From Bacteroidota bacterium (GTDB lineage Bacteria > Bacteroidota > Bacteroidia > B-17B0 > Aurantibacillaceae), in the NCBI GenBank assembly GCA_030692515.1, contig JAUXZS010000024.1:62001-126000 (forward strand): DNA of 64,000 nucleotides, given 5' to 3'. Below the pieces are notes generated by a model. It was given only the letters and a program-made list of their open reading frames with translations. It was not told the DNA's origin and ran no database searches. The position numbers and the translations under genes are program-made. Numbering within the stretch: the stretch's first letter is position 1; the number at the start of each line of letters is the position of its first letter. Shown here piece after piece: positions 46,881 through 55,869 of the stretch.

Positions 46881-47849
46881 ATTAAAACCTCACTAAAATA
46901 TTTAACTCTCTTAATTTTAATTTTTGTAAAAATTAATTTTTGTAAAGCACAAATGAATTTGGTGCCTAATCCGAGTTTTGAGAACGTAGCCCAATGTCCT
47001 TTCTCGTTTGGCTTGGAAGCATACACTACCGACTGGAAGTCTGCAAGAGCAACTCCTGATTATTTTAATTCATGCTCATCGTGGTCAGGTGCTTCAACTC
47101 CAACAAATGGTTATGGTTATCAATTAGCAAACTCTGGAAATTCATATATTGGCATGCTCACATATAGGTCTGACAGCTCTATATATTCAGAAGCAGCGTC
47201 TGTGCAATTAACAAATCCTTTGATTCTTGGGCAAACTTATTATGTATCTTTTAGATTGAGTTTAACTTTAGATGATTTTACTGAATCTAATACAGCAAAT
47301 AATAAAATTGGAGTTCAGTTTTCTACGGTTGATTATTTGCCTTCAAACCCATTGCCAATAAATAATTTTGCTCATGTTTGGTCAGATTCAATTATTACAG
47401 ACACATTGAATTGGTCTATTATAAAAGGTTCTTTTGTGGCAGATTCTAATTATACTCATTTATCTTTAGGAAACTTTTTTGACAAGCCATATGTTGACAC
47501 CATAATTTATGGTACAAATTTCGGAGGATATTACTTCTTTGATGATGTTTGTGTCAGCACAGATTCTGTATTATGTTATTCGAGTGTTGGCATAAATGAG
47601 TACAATAACAAAGATTTAAACATTACTGTTTACCCTAGTCCAGTTATTAATTACGTTACAATTAAAAACAATAAGGCTACAACCCCTTATGATGTTACTG
47701 TTATTAATTCATTAGGACAAATTATTTACAAGGAGCAAAAACTATATGGAATTGGAACAATTAACGCAGAACAATTTGATAACGGTGTATTAACTATTGA
47801 AATAAAATTTGAAAATAAAAAGTCATATTATAAACTAATAAAACAATAA
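46881..47849 (+). CDS. Secreted protein with T9SS sorting domain; probable ATT start
   Basis: The frame is open from 46869 and encodes a hydrophobic leader, IKTSLKYLTLLILIFVKINF then CKAQ, immediately before the first ATG at 46953. No ATG, GTG or TTG occurs in that leader; ATT at 46881 is the best-placed candidate. The mature part (MNLVPNPSFE) resembles the N terminus of secreted Bacteroidota proteins of the GLP family, with FGLEAYTTDWKSARATPDYF and GGYYFFDDVCVS. The last 80 residues (NITVYPSPVIN to KLIKQ) form a type A T9SS sorting domain. It is followed 2 bp later by the next T9SS gene. Confidence 0.72.
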   Translation: MKTSLKYLTLLILIFVKINFCKAQMNLVPNPSFENVAQCPFSFGLEAYTTDWKSARATPDYFNSCSSWSGASTPTNGYGYQLANSGNSYIGMLTYRSDSSIYSEAASVQLTNPLILGQTYYVSFRLSLTLDDFTESNTANNKIGVQFSTVDYLPSNPLPINNFAHVWSDSIITDTLNWSIIKGSFVADSNYTHLSLGNFFDKPYVDTIIYGTNFGGYYFFDDVCVSTDSVLCYSSVGINEYNNKDLNITVYPSPVINYVTIKNNKATTPYDVTVINSLGQIIYKEQKLYGIGTINAEQFDNGVLTIEIKFENKKSYYKLIKQ

Positions 47850-47851
47850 CA

Positions 47852-50668
47852 ATGAAAACACCCAACCTCAAACTACTTGGTGCAGCTGTATTTTTATCAG
47901 TAACTATATCTTCCTTTTCTCAAAATAATTGGACAATTAATGGGAATGGTAACACAACAGGTGCAACTAACTTTCTTGGTACTACCAATAATGAACCCTT
48001 AAACATAAAGACCAACGGCACGCAACGTATGTTTATTAATGATGGTACAGGTAATTCACCATTTCCGACTACGCCTGCTAATAATATTGGTTATATAAGC
48101 ATTGGTAACCCTCCTGCTTCAGCGCCACTGTTTAATATATCAGTGCTTACCGCTAGCGTTGGGAATACTAGTACCACAGGAGGTGGTGACTTTTTAATTG
48201 GAGGCACAACTAACAAATCTCCCAGTAGTTTAATGGGATTAATTGATGGAAGCGCCTCACCGGGCATATTTTCACCTTGCTATATTGGCTCATTAGATAA
48301 TGTGCAACAAGGCCCTTCAATAACTACCATTGGTAATATCAATGGTGCACAGGATAATGGGCCCGGTATTAATAACTTTGCAGTTCATCAATTTGTGGTT
48401 GGCAAAGGATTTAGTCCTTATGGTTCTGGTATAGGCGGTATTAGTGAAATTAATAACCGTGTTGCCTTTGTTTGGAAAAATGCCAGTATCATAAAAATGA
48501 TGATGAATGCTGCAGGCAGGCTTCGCATAGGCGCTGCGCTTACTATACCCGGCGCCTTGCCAAATAATAGAATTGAAATTACATCCTCAGCTGGTGCTAC
48601 CCCTGCTCTAAACGATCCTTACTTTGGAACAATAAATGGCAGTAGTGGTTTACGTTTTACTAATTTAACTTCTACTAATACTCCTATAGCAAACGGAGTA
48701 AATGGCGTTACTAATACAAAAGTATTAACGGTTGACCAAAATGGCGATATTGTACTTGCCAATGGGGCAGGTGCTGTGCCAACAACGAACAATGGAATTG
48801 TTGTAAACACCGGTGTTATACAATTAGGATCTGATTGCGCTAATACAAGTGCGGTGCAAAAATCTGCTCAGGGTTTACAAAACAATAGATTCTTACATTT
48901 AAACGGTCAAAATTTTATTTTTGGTGATGGCGGCCGTGTTGGTATTGGTATGCCACCTTCAAATGGCAATGCGCAATGTAACAGTGTTGGTAATAAATTA
49001 GAAATACAAAGTACTGTTGGTAATCCATACTTTAATACTGTAAATGGTGCCAGTGGCTTAAGATTTAGATTATTAACCAGTGCAAACGCACCAGTTGTAA
49101 ATGGTGTAAACGGGGTAAACACCAATTTGGCTTTAAGTGTAGATCAAAACGGCGATGTTGTTTTAATTACTCCGGTTGGCTTACAAGGTCCTGTAGGTCC
49201 CCAAGGTCCTCCCGGTGCTGGCGGTGGCATTACCACAGCTCAAAACGGGTTAAATTTATTTAATTCAAGTACAGTTGAGTTGGGCGGAACTTTATTACAT
49301 CCAACTACAGTAAATTTGAGTACGCACTCATTTAATTTTTTAGGTTCATCTACAACATTATCATCTGGTTGGAAAATACTAGATAATGGTCCCGTTCAAC
49401 ATTTTGCGTATGGCCCTGCCTATAATTATGGATATTCTTTATCAACAAAAGACCTCGATGTTGGGTATTTAGTAAATGCTAATAATACTGCCATAGGAGG
49501 AAACCTTGAAGGATACCGAGCAGAGTGTTTGGCAAACAGTGCACAAGTTACAGGGTATAGTGCAGTGATTAATAACCAAGCTCTCAATGGAAATGCTTAT
49601 GGATTCTTATCTAATGTTACTTCTGGTGGTAAATATAAAAGAGGTTTTTCAGCTATTTGTCAAGGCACCAGTGATGAAAGTATTGGCATTTTTAGTGAAG
49701 TAAGAGGTGCAAAACAAAATTATGGAGGTAAATTTGTTGTGGACAATAACGGAGACCCTACCGTTCAAGATTTATACGGAGTACATACTCAAATTGCTTT
49801 TAATGCAGGAGGAAACAATATGAATGTTGGAATATATTCTGCGGTAGCAACTGCCGTTACAAACCCAAATAATCCACCTGCGAATGGGCCATATTTTTAC
49901 GCGGGTTATTTTTCTGGTAGCGTTTATGTTTCTGGTCAAATTGGTCCAAGTGATCAAAAATTAAAACAGAATATTGACACAATTAATAATGCATTAAATA
50001 TAATTAAACAATTAAAACCTAAAACTTTTGACTACAAACTGAGTCAATTTTCTCAAATGAACTTGCCTTCTGGTCTTCAATATGGTTTAATTGCACAAGA
50101 TGTTGAACCAATTTTACCTGAATTAGTTTCTAACAATATTCATCCCGAAGAAAAAGATTCTAATGGTGTAGTGATTAAACCTGCTGTTACATTTAAAGGT
50201 TTAGAATATCAACAAATTATTCCAATTTTAATTCGTGCAGTTCAACAATTAGAGGCAAAAAGTCAAAAACAAGATTCGATAATTAATTTACAAAACAATT
50301 TATTAACTGCTTTAACACAAAGCATTAATAATTGTTGTTCGAATACATCTATTAGAACTACTGGTATTATTGGTAAACAAACCAATGTTGAGTTAAGTGA
50401 TAAGGACATCATTGTTTTAAATCAAAACTCTCCAAATCCATTTGCAGAAAGCACAATAATTACTTATAATATCCCAATCGATTTTAAAGTAGCACAAATT
50501 ATTTTTAATACAACAGATGGTAGAATAATTAAAGCTGTTGATATTAAAGAAAAAGGGAAAGGTGAATTAAACGTTTACGCTAACGATTTAACAAATGGAC
50601 TTTATAGTTATTATTTGGTTATAGATGGTAAAGTAATTGACACAAAAAAATTAATTAAACAAAATTAA
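47852..50668 (+). CDS. Secreted tail-fibre-like protein with S74 chaperone domain and T9SS sorting domain
   Basis: Signal peptide at residues 1-23. Residues about 25-430 are Gly/Asn/Thr-rich with internal repeats such as RFTNLTSTNTPIANGVNG and RFRLLTSANAPVVNGVNG. A short collagen-like stretch (GPVGPQGPPGAGGG) lies near residue 450. A Peptidase_S74 (intramolecular chaperone) domain begins at GPSDQKLKQNID (about residue 700) and runs through LIAQDVEPILPELV. A coiled coil follows, then a type A T9SS sorting domain (LNQNSPNPFAES to the end). The gene lies between two identical terminators with its neighbour. Confidence 0.83.
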   Translation: MKTPNLKLLGAAVFLSVTISSFSQNNWTINGNGNTTGATNFLGTTNNEPLNIKTNGTQRMFINDGTGNSPFPTTPANNIGYISIGNPPASAPLFNISVLTASVGNTSTTGGGDFLIGGTTNKSPSSLMGLIDGSASPGIFSPCYIGSLDNVQQGPSITTIGNINGAQDNGPGINNFAVHQFVVGKGFSPYGSGIGGISEINNRVAFVWKNASIIKMMMNAAGRLRIGAALTIPGALPNNRIEITSSAGATPALNDPYFGTINGSSGLRFTNLTSTNTPIANGVNGVTNTKVLTVDQNGDIVLANGAGAVPTTNNGIVVNTGVIQLGSDCANTSAVQKSAQGLQNNRFLHLNGQNFIFGDGGRVGIGMPPSNGNAQCNSVGNKLEIQSTVGNPYFNTVNGASGLRFRLLTSANAPVVNGVNGVNTNLALSVDQNGDVVLITPVGLQGPVGPQGPPGAGGGITTAQNGLNLFNSSTVELGGTLLHPTTVNLSTHSFNFLGSSTTLSSGWKILDNGPVQHFAYGPAYNYGYSLSTKDLDVGYLVNANNTAIGGNLEGYRAECLANSAQVTGYSAVINNQALNGNAYGFLSNVTSGGKYKRGFSAICQGTSDESIGIFSEVRGAKQNYGGKFVVDNNGDPTVQDLYGVHTQIAFNAGGNNMNVGIYSAVATAVTNPNNPPANGPYFYAGYFSGSVYVSGQIGPSDQKLKQNIDTINNALNIIKQLKPKTFDYKLSQFSQMNLPSGLQYGLIAQDVEPILPELVSNNIHPEEKDSNGVVIKPAVTFKGLEYQQIIPILIRAVQQLEAKSQKQDSIINLQNNLLTALTQSINNCCSNTSIRTTGIIGKQTNVELSDKDIIVLNQNSPNPFAESTIITYNIPIDFKVAQIIFNTTDGRIIKAVDIKEKGKGELNVYANDLTNGLYSYYLVIDGKVIDTKKLIKQN

Positions 50669-50689
50669 TACCTGTTTTTTTCATAAATT

Positions 50690-50716
50690 AAAACCACCAA
50701 TAATATTGGTGGTTTT
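50690..50716 (+). terminator. Rho-independent terminator, copy 2
   Basis: Identical 27-nt palindrome to 46674-46700, including four further identical bases upstream (AATT); it ends the T9SS gene pair, 21 bp after the stop. Confidence 0.85.
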
Positions 50717-50737
50717 ATTTTTTGTTACCTTTACACT

Positions 50738-51469
50738 ATGAACAGCGCCGAATGGTTTAAAGATTGGTTTAATTCTCCTTATTATCATTTATTGTACAAC
50801 AACCGAAATGAAAATGAGGCTAAATTTTTTATCGACAATCTTTGTTCTCACTTAAATTTACAACCAAATGCAAATGTATGGGATTTAGCCTGCGGAAAAG
50901 GAAGACACGCTGTATGCTTAAACAATAAAGGCTATAAAGTTGTTGGAACAGATTTATCAAAAAATAGTATTAAAGAAGCTTCACAATATAGCAATGCAAC
51001 TTTAGATTTTTATGTGCATGATATGCGCGAACCATTTAGAATTAATTACTTTGACGCCGTTTTTAATTTATTTACTAGCATTGGGTATTTTGAAAATTTT
51101 AATGATAATTTTTCAGTCTTTAAAAATATTGCTAACTCCTTAAAACCAAACGGAGTGTTTGTAATTGATTTTTTTAATTCTAAAAAAGTAGCTTCAACGC
51201 TAAAAACTGATTATATCGAACAAAGAGGTGATATTACTTTTAAAATAAAAAAGCAAATCGCAAATAATGCAATCTCTAAAAGAATTGAATTTAATGCTAA
51301 TAACCATCAATATTACTTCGAAGAATCTGTTTCTTTATTAAAAAAAGAAGACTTTGAAAACTTCGCTAAAAAAGCGGGATTTAAAATTGAAAGTGTATTT
51401 GGAAATTACAATTTAGAGCCATTTGATGAAAATAAATCTGAACGATTAATAATTATCTTTAAAAAATAA
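50738..51469 (+). CDS. Class I SAM-dependent methyltransferase
   Basis: Motif I is VWDLACGKGRHAVCLNNKGYKVVGTDLS (residues about 46-73), followed by a FDAVFNLFTSIGYFEN motif IV-type strand and LKPNGVFVIDFFN. The protein resembles small-molecule methyltransferases; the substrate cannot be told. Its start is 3 genes upstream of priA and spacings to the next genes are 3 and -1 bp, so these form one operon. Confidence 0.8.
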   Translation: MNSAEWFKDWFNSPYYHLLYNNRNENEAKFFIDNLCSHLNLQPNANVWDLACGKGRHAVCLNNKGYKVVGTDLSKNSIKEASQYSNATLDFYVHDMREPFRINYFDAVFNLFTSIGYFENFNDNFSVFKNIANSLKPNGVFVIDFFNSKKVASTLKTDYIEQRGDITFKIKKQIANNAISKRIEFNANNHQYYFEESVSLLKKEDFENFAKKAGFKIESVFGNYNLEPFDENKSERLIIIFKK

Positions 51470-51472
51470 ACT

Positions 51473-52204
51473 TTGAACCCATTACTCTCTATACTTGGCT
51501 TAATTGCCCCTATTCTATTCGCTGGTGGAATTGCATTAAAAATTAAAATTAATCAGGTTAATTTAAGATTATTATTAGCATTTAGCGCTGCTTATTTATT
51601 TGCATTAGCAATCATCCATTTATTACCCGAAGCATTTGCTTTAGGTAATGTAAAACAAATGGGCTTATTTATTGTTCTTGGTTTTTGTATACAATTACTA
51701 ATTGATACTTTCAGTACCGGCATAGAGCATGGTCACGTGCACTTACATAGCAGCGAATGTAAAAAGCATTTACCAAACGGAATAATAATTGGTCTTTTAT
51801 TGCATTCTTATTTAGAGGGCTTACCAATTTATAATTTAAGTAGCGATTATTCCTCCACAATTAATAATCAATTAATTTTAGGCTTAGCCATGCACAATAT
51901 TCCAATAACAATTGCTTTTGTTTCCTTATTAAAAGAGCATGAATCAAAAAACTCAAAGAAATGGGCTTTGCTTTTACTTTTCTCAATAATGACACCACTA
52001 GGTTATTTAAGTAGTTATATTTTGCAAACTTTTGGATTACATAATTATGAAATCTATAGTCAAATTGCTTTTGCAATTGTTATCGGTATTTTCTTACACA
52101 TATCTACAGCTATTTTATTTGAAACAAGTGAGCATCATAAATACAACAAAACAAAAGTGTTAATGATGGCCGGAGGAATAATTTTAGCCTATTTAATTAG
52201 TTAA
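51473..52204 (+). CDS. ZIP family divalent metal transporter
   Basis: Seven to eight hydrophobic stretches, with a His-rich loop (HGHVHLH) and the ZIP metal-path motifs in a divergent form: HSYLEGLPIYNL in TM4 and MHNIPITIAFV in TM5. The transported metal, likely zinc or iron, cannot be read from sequence. The start is TTG at 51473, 3 bp after the methyltransferase stop, and the stop overlaps the priA start by one base. Confidence 0.78.
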   Translation: MNPLLSILGLIAPILFAGGIALKIKINQVNLRLLLAFSAAYLFALAIIHLLPEAFALGNVKQMGLFIVLGFCIQLLIDTFSTGIEHGHVHLHSSECKKHLPNGIIIGLLLHSYLEGLPIYNLSSDYSSTINNQLILGLAMHNIPITIAFVSLLKEHESKNSKKWALLLLFSIMTPLGYLSSYILQTFGLHNYEIYSQIAFAIVIGIFLHISTAILFETSEHHKYNKTKVLMMAGGIILAYLIS

Positions 52205-54747
52205 TGCAAAACGAAACACTTTTTGTAGATGTAATTGTTCCTTTAGGCGTCCCTAATAAATACACCTATAGGGTTCCAAAAGAATTAAACGAAGGAATAC
52301 AAATTGGAAAGCGTGTTTTAGTTCAGTTCGGAAAAACAAAAATTTATACGGGAATAATTTATAAGAGTCACCATAATGCTCCTAAAGAATACCAAGCAAA
52401 ATACATTGACGCTATTTTAGATGAACATCCTATAGTAAACGAACTACAATTAAAGTTTTGGGATTGGATTGCTTTTTATTATTGCGCTAATCCTGGTGAT
52501 GTTATGAATGCTGCTTTACCATCTGGATTAAAACTGAGCAGCACTTCTCACGTACAAATAAACCCCGAATTTAATTTTGAAGAAATTGAACATAATTACT
52601 TCAACGAAAAAGAACATTTATTAATTGATACTTTACATGCTAGTCCGAATTTAAGTTTTGATGATGTTGCTCAATTACTAAAATTAAAATCAGCACAAGG
52701 AATAATAAATGTTCTTCTTAAGAAAAACGCAATTATCGTTTACGAAGATGTAAAAGATAAATACAAACCAAAACTTCAATCTTTTATTCGTTTAGATGAA
52801 AAATACACAAATGAAGTTTTACTGCATGAAACTTTAAGTCAACTTGAAAAAAAAGCGTTTAAGCAAGCTGAAGCGCTACTTTACTTTTTACAATTACAAA
52901 AAAACAAGGATGCGAATTTAAATGGCTGGATAAAAAAAACAGACTTAGCCAAAAAGGTTGATGGAACTGCTATTGCAGCACTTGTAAAAAAATTAATTTT
53001 TATTGAAGAGCATTTTGAAGTTGGAAGATTATTATTTGAAAAAAGTAATAGTACCATTAAAGCTTTAAGTAAATCGCAACAACAAGCCTACGAAAACACC
53101 AAATTAGGTTTTAAAGAAAATAAACCTGTTTTATTGCATGGTGTAACCGGTAGTGGTAAAACAGAAATTTATATTCAATTAATAAAAGATAATTTAAAAG
53201 AAGATAAGCAGGTTTTATTTTTGATTCCTGAAATTGCATTAACCACTCAGCTAATTACACGCCTTAGAGCGGTGTTTGGAGAACTGGTTGGTGTTTACCA
53301 TTCAAGATTTAGCGAAAATGAGCGGGTAGAAATTTGGAATAATATCATCGAAGGGACAAAAGATGCAGGACTCAAGATACAAGACGTCCCAGTTAATGAA
53401 GAGCAAAAAATAAAAAACAAAAAACATCAATACAAAATAATTTTAGGCGCTCGTTCTTGTTTATTTTTACCTTTCAATAATTTAGGGCTAATTATTGTGG
53501 ATGAAGAACACGATAGTTCTTTTAAACAACACGACCCTTCGCCTAGATATCATGCCAGAGATTCTGCTTTGTATTTAGCCAATTTACACAAAGCAAATGT
53601 TTTATTAGGAAGCGCTACTCCATCAATTGAGAGTTACTATAATGCTAATCAATCAAAATATAAATTAGTTGAATTAAATAACCAATATGTTGAAAGTGGA
53701 GGTACAACCTTAGAGGTTTGCGATATAAATTATTTTGAAAAGTCGAACCAAATGAAGGCTTGTTTAACGCCTCCTTTATTTAATGCGGTTGAAAATGCGC
53801 TTTCAAAAAAACAACAAGTAATTTTATTTCAAAACAGAAGAGGTTTTGCGCCGTATACGGAATGTAAACAATGTGGGCATGTACCGCAATGTATTCAGTG
53901 CGATGTATCGTTAATTTATCATAAGCACCAACAAAAATTAATTTGTCACTATTGCGGTTATTCTATTGCTCCTCCTAAAGTATGTTCTGCTTGCGGTAGT
54001 AATAATTTGCAATACAAAGGTATGGGCACCGAAAAAATTGAAGAAGATATAGAAATACTATTTCCAAATGCAAAAATTGCAAGAATGGATTTGGATAGTA
54101 CAAGAAGTAAATACGCTTACAAACAAATAATAGATGATTTTGAAAGCGGCAATATTGATATTTTAATTGGAACGCAAATGGTAACAAAGGGTTTAGATTT
54201 CAATAACGTAAGTGTTGTAGGAGTTTTAAATGCCGACTCTATTTTAAATTTTCCCGATTTTAGGTCTTTTGAAAAAGCATTTCAATTAATTACTCAAGTA
54301 AAAGGTAGAGCAGGAAGAAGTTCAGATAAAGGAAAAGTATTTATACAAACCACCCAACCACAACATCACGTTATTAATTACATTTCTGAAAATAAAATAA
54401 AGAATTTTTTAGAAGATACTTTAAAAGAAAGACAACAATTTAATTACCCACCGTTTTCACGTTTATTTGAATTAAATATTATTTCAAAAGATTTGAACGA
54501 AGTAAATCATTTAGCAAATGAATTGTTTGTGCTATTAAAACCTGCATTTAATGACAATTTATTAGGCCCTGAATTTCCTTTAATATCAAGAATTAAGAAC
54601 CAATATTACAAGAGAATTTTAATTAAGACTTCTAAAAAAGAAACGGCGCTAAGTATAAGACAAACGATTTACACTGCCTTAAATGATTTACAAAATAATT
54701 TTAAAGATTGGCGCTATAAAATAGCGATAGATGTAGATCCGGTTTAA
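52204..54747 (+). CDS. priA: Primosomal protein N' (replication restart helicase PriA)
   Basis: Superfamily 2 3'-5' helicase that reloads the replisome at stalled forks. Walker A GVTGSGKTE (residues about 312), DEEH box IIVDEEHDSS (about 432), and a PriA zinc-binding region with paired cysteines (CKQCGHVPQCIQC, ICHYCG, CSACGS; about residues 555-600). Helicase motifs V and VI include GTQMVTKGLDF and QVKGRAGRSS. Length 847 is slightly above typical. The ATG overlaps the preceding stop (TAATG). Confidence 0.95.
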   Translation: MQNETLFVDVIVPLGVPNKYTYRVPKELNEGIQIGKRVLVQFGKTKIYTGIIYKSHHNAPKEYQAKYIDAILDEHPIVNELQLKFWDWIAFYYCANPGDVMNAALPSGLKLSSTSHVQINPEFNFEEIEHNYFNEKEHLLIDTLHASPNLSFDDVAQLLKLKSAQGIINVLLKKNAIIVYEDVKDKYKPKLQSFIRLDEKYTNEVLLHETLSQLEKKAFKQAEALLYFLQLQKNKDANLNGWIKKTDLAKKVDGTAIAALVKKLIFIEEHFEVGRLLFEKSNSTIKALSKSQQQAYENTKLGFKENKPVLLHGVTGSGKTEIYIQLIKDNLKEDKQVLFLIPEIALTTQLITRLRAVFGELVGVYHSRFSENERVEIWNNIIEGTKDAGLKIQDVPVNEEQKIKNKKHQYKIILGARSCLFLPFNNLGLIIVDEEHDSSFKQHDPSPRYHARDSALYLANLHKANVLLGSATPSIESYYNANQSKYKLVELNNQYVESGGTTLEVCDINYFEKSNQMKACLTPPLFNAVENALSKKQQVILFQNRRGFAPYTECKQCGHVPQCIQCDVSLIYHKHQQKLICHYCGYSIAPPKVCSACGSNNLQYKGMGTEKIEEDIEILFPNAKIARMDLDSTRSKYAYKQIIDDFESGNIDILIGTQMVTKGLDFNNVSVVGVLNADSILNFPDFRSFEKAFQLITQVKGRAGRSSDKGKVFIQTTQPQHHVINYISENKIKNFLEDTLKERQQFNYPPFSRLFELNIISKDLNEVNHLANELFVLLKPAFNDNLLGPEFPLISRIKNQYYKRILIKTSKKETALSIRQTIYTALNDLQNNFKDWRYKIAIDVDPV

Positions 54748-54749
54748 AA

Positions 54750-55766
54750 CTAATCAAATAAAAGTTGTTTCAGTTTTGATATTTGCTCTGGCGCACCCAA
54801 AACAAATATTTTTGAGTGAGGAATAATTTTAGTGTCAGCGCTTGGATTAACAATATATTCTCCGGTTACAGTTTTAAAACCAATAATATTTGCGCCACTT
54901 TTATTTCTAATTTCAAGGTCGCTTAACGTTTTATTTTTTAAAGAATCAGAAATTGTATCAAAAGTAATTTCTTCCAAATTAATGCTATCAGCACTTTGCG
55001 CAGTTATGTAATCCAAAAACTCCATAACATCGGGCTTCATAACTAAACTCGCCATATGCGCGCCTCCAACTTTATCAGGCATTATTACATTATCTGCTCT
55101 GGCAATTTTTAACTTAGCATCGCTTCCATCATCACTTGCACGAGAAATAATAGTCAACTTAGGATTTAAATTTCTTGCAGTTAATACAATAAACACATTG
55201 GCAGCATCTGCAGGAAGAGTCGTAATAAGCGCTTTAGCTTTCAATATTCCGGCTTTTAAAAGAATTTCATCTTGAGTAGCATCGCCGTTTAAAATTAGTT
55301 CAGAAAACCTATGTTTAATACCAGCAGTTACTTTTTCGTTTTCTTCAATTACAACAAAACGTTTATCGTGCTTTTTAAGAATTTGGGCAGCTTGTTTCCC
55401 ATTACGACCGTAACCGCAAATAATAACATGATCGTTTAATTTTTCTACTTCTGAATTCAAGCGTTTGTTTTTAAAGAATAAATTTAGCTCACCATCAATC
55501 AAAAATTTTGTAATTGATGATACGGCATAAGCAAATGTAATAAAACTTGTGATAATTAAAAAAGAGGTAAAGAGTCTTCCTACTCCAGAAAGGGGCTCAA
55601 CTTCTCCATAACCAACCGTTCCAATGGTGATTATAGTCATGTAAAAAGCATTTAACCAGCAATAGTTATCAATAACAACATAACCTATAGTTCCTACAAT
55701 TATTAATACCAGAAGTAAAAAAAATGGTATTAAAAACCTAAAATACTCTTGAATAAATTTTTTCAT
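54750..55766 (-). CDS. Potassium channel family protein with TrkA-N domain
   Basis: Two membrane helices flank a pore loop with selectivity filter TIGTVGYGE (residues about 45-55). From residue about 115 a Rossmann-type TrkA-N (RCK) domain follows (HVIICGYGRNGKQAAQIL), then a TrkA-C-like part (about 265-338). Probably a ligand-gated K+ channel. I start at ATG 55766 (MKKFIQEY); a GTG four codons earlier at 55778 is possible. It converges on priA with a 2-bp gap. Confidence 0.87.
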   Translation of the reverse strand: MKKFIQEYFRFLIPFFLLLVLIIVGTIGYVVIDNYCWLNAFYMTIITIGTVGYGEVEPLSGVGRLFTSFLIITSFITFAYAVSSITKFLIDGELNLFFKNKRLNSEVEKLNDHVIICGYGRNGKQAAQILKKHDKRFVVIEENEKVTAGIKHRFSELILNGDATQDEILLKAGILKAKALITTLPADAANVFIVLTARNLNPKLTIISRASDDGSDAKLKIARADNVIMPDKVGGAHMASLVMKPDVMEFLDYITAQSADSINLEEITFDTISDSLKNKTLSDLEIRNKSGANIIGFKTVTGEYIVNPSADTKIIPHSKIFVLGAPEQISKLKQLLFD

Positions 55767-55854
55767 GGTGATTACCACGATAAATATAATGAAAATTGAG
55801 AGACTTTAAGGAAAAGTGGGGTTTCCAAAAGCCTAATAACAGATAAATAATTAA

Positions 55855-55862
55855 TATCTTTG
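55855..55862 (+). promoter_or_regulatory. Promoter -7 box (TAnnTTTG type) for rimO
   Basis: TATCTTTG lies 7 bp before the rimO ATG. Transcription from it would give an almost leaderless message. No TTTG at the -33 spacing is seen. Confidence 0.4.
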
Positions 55863-55869
55863 CCTTACA

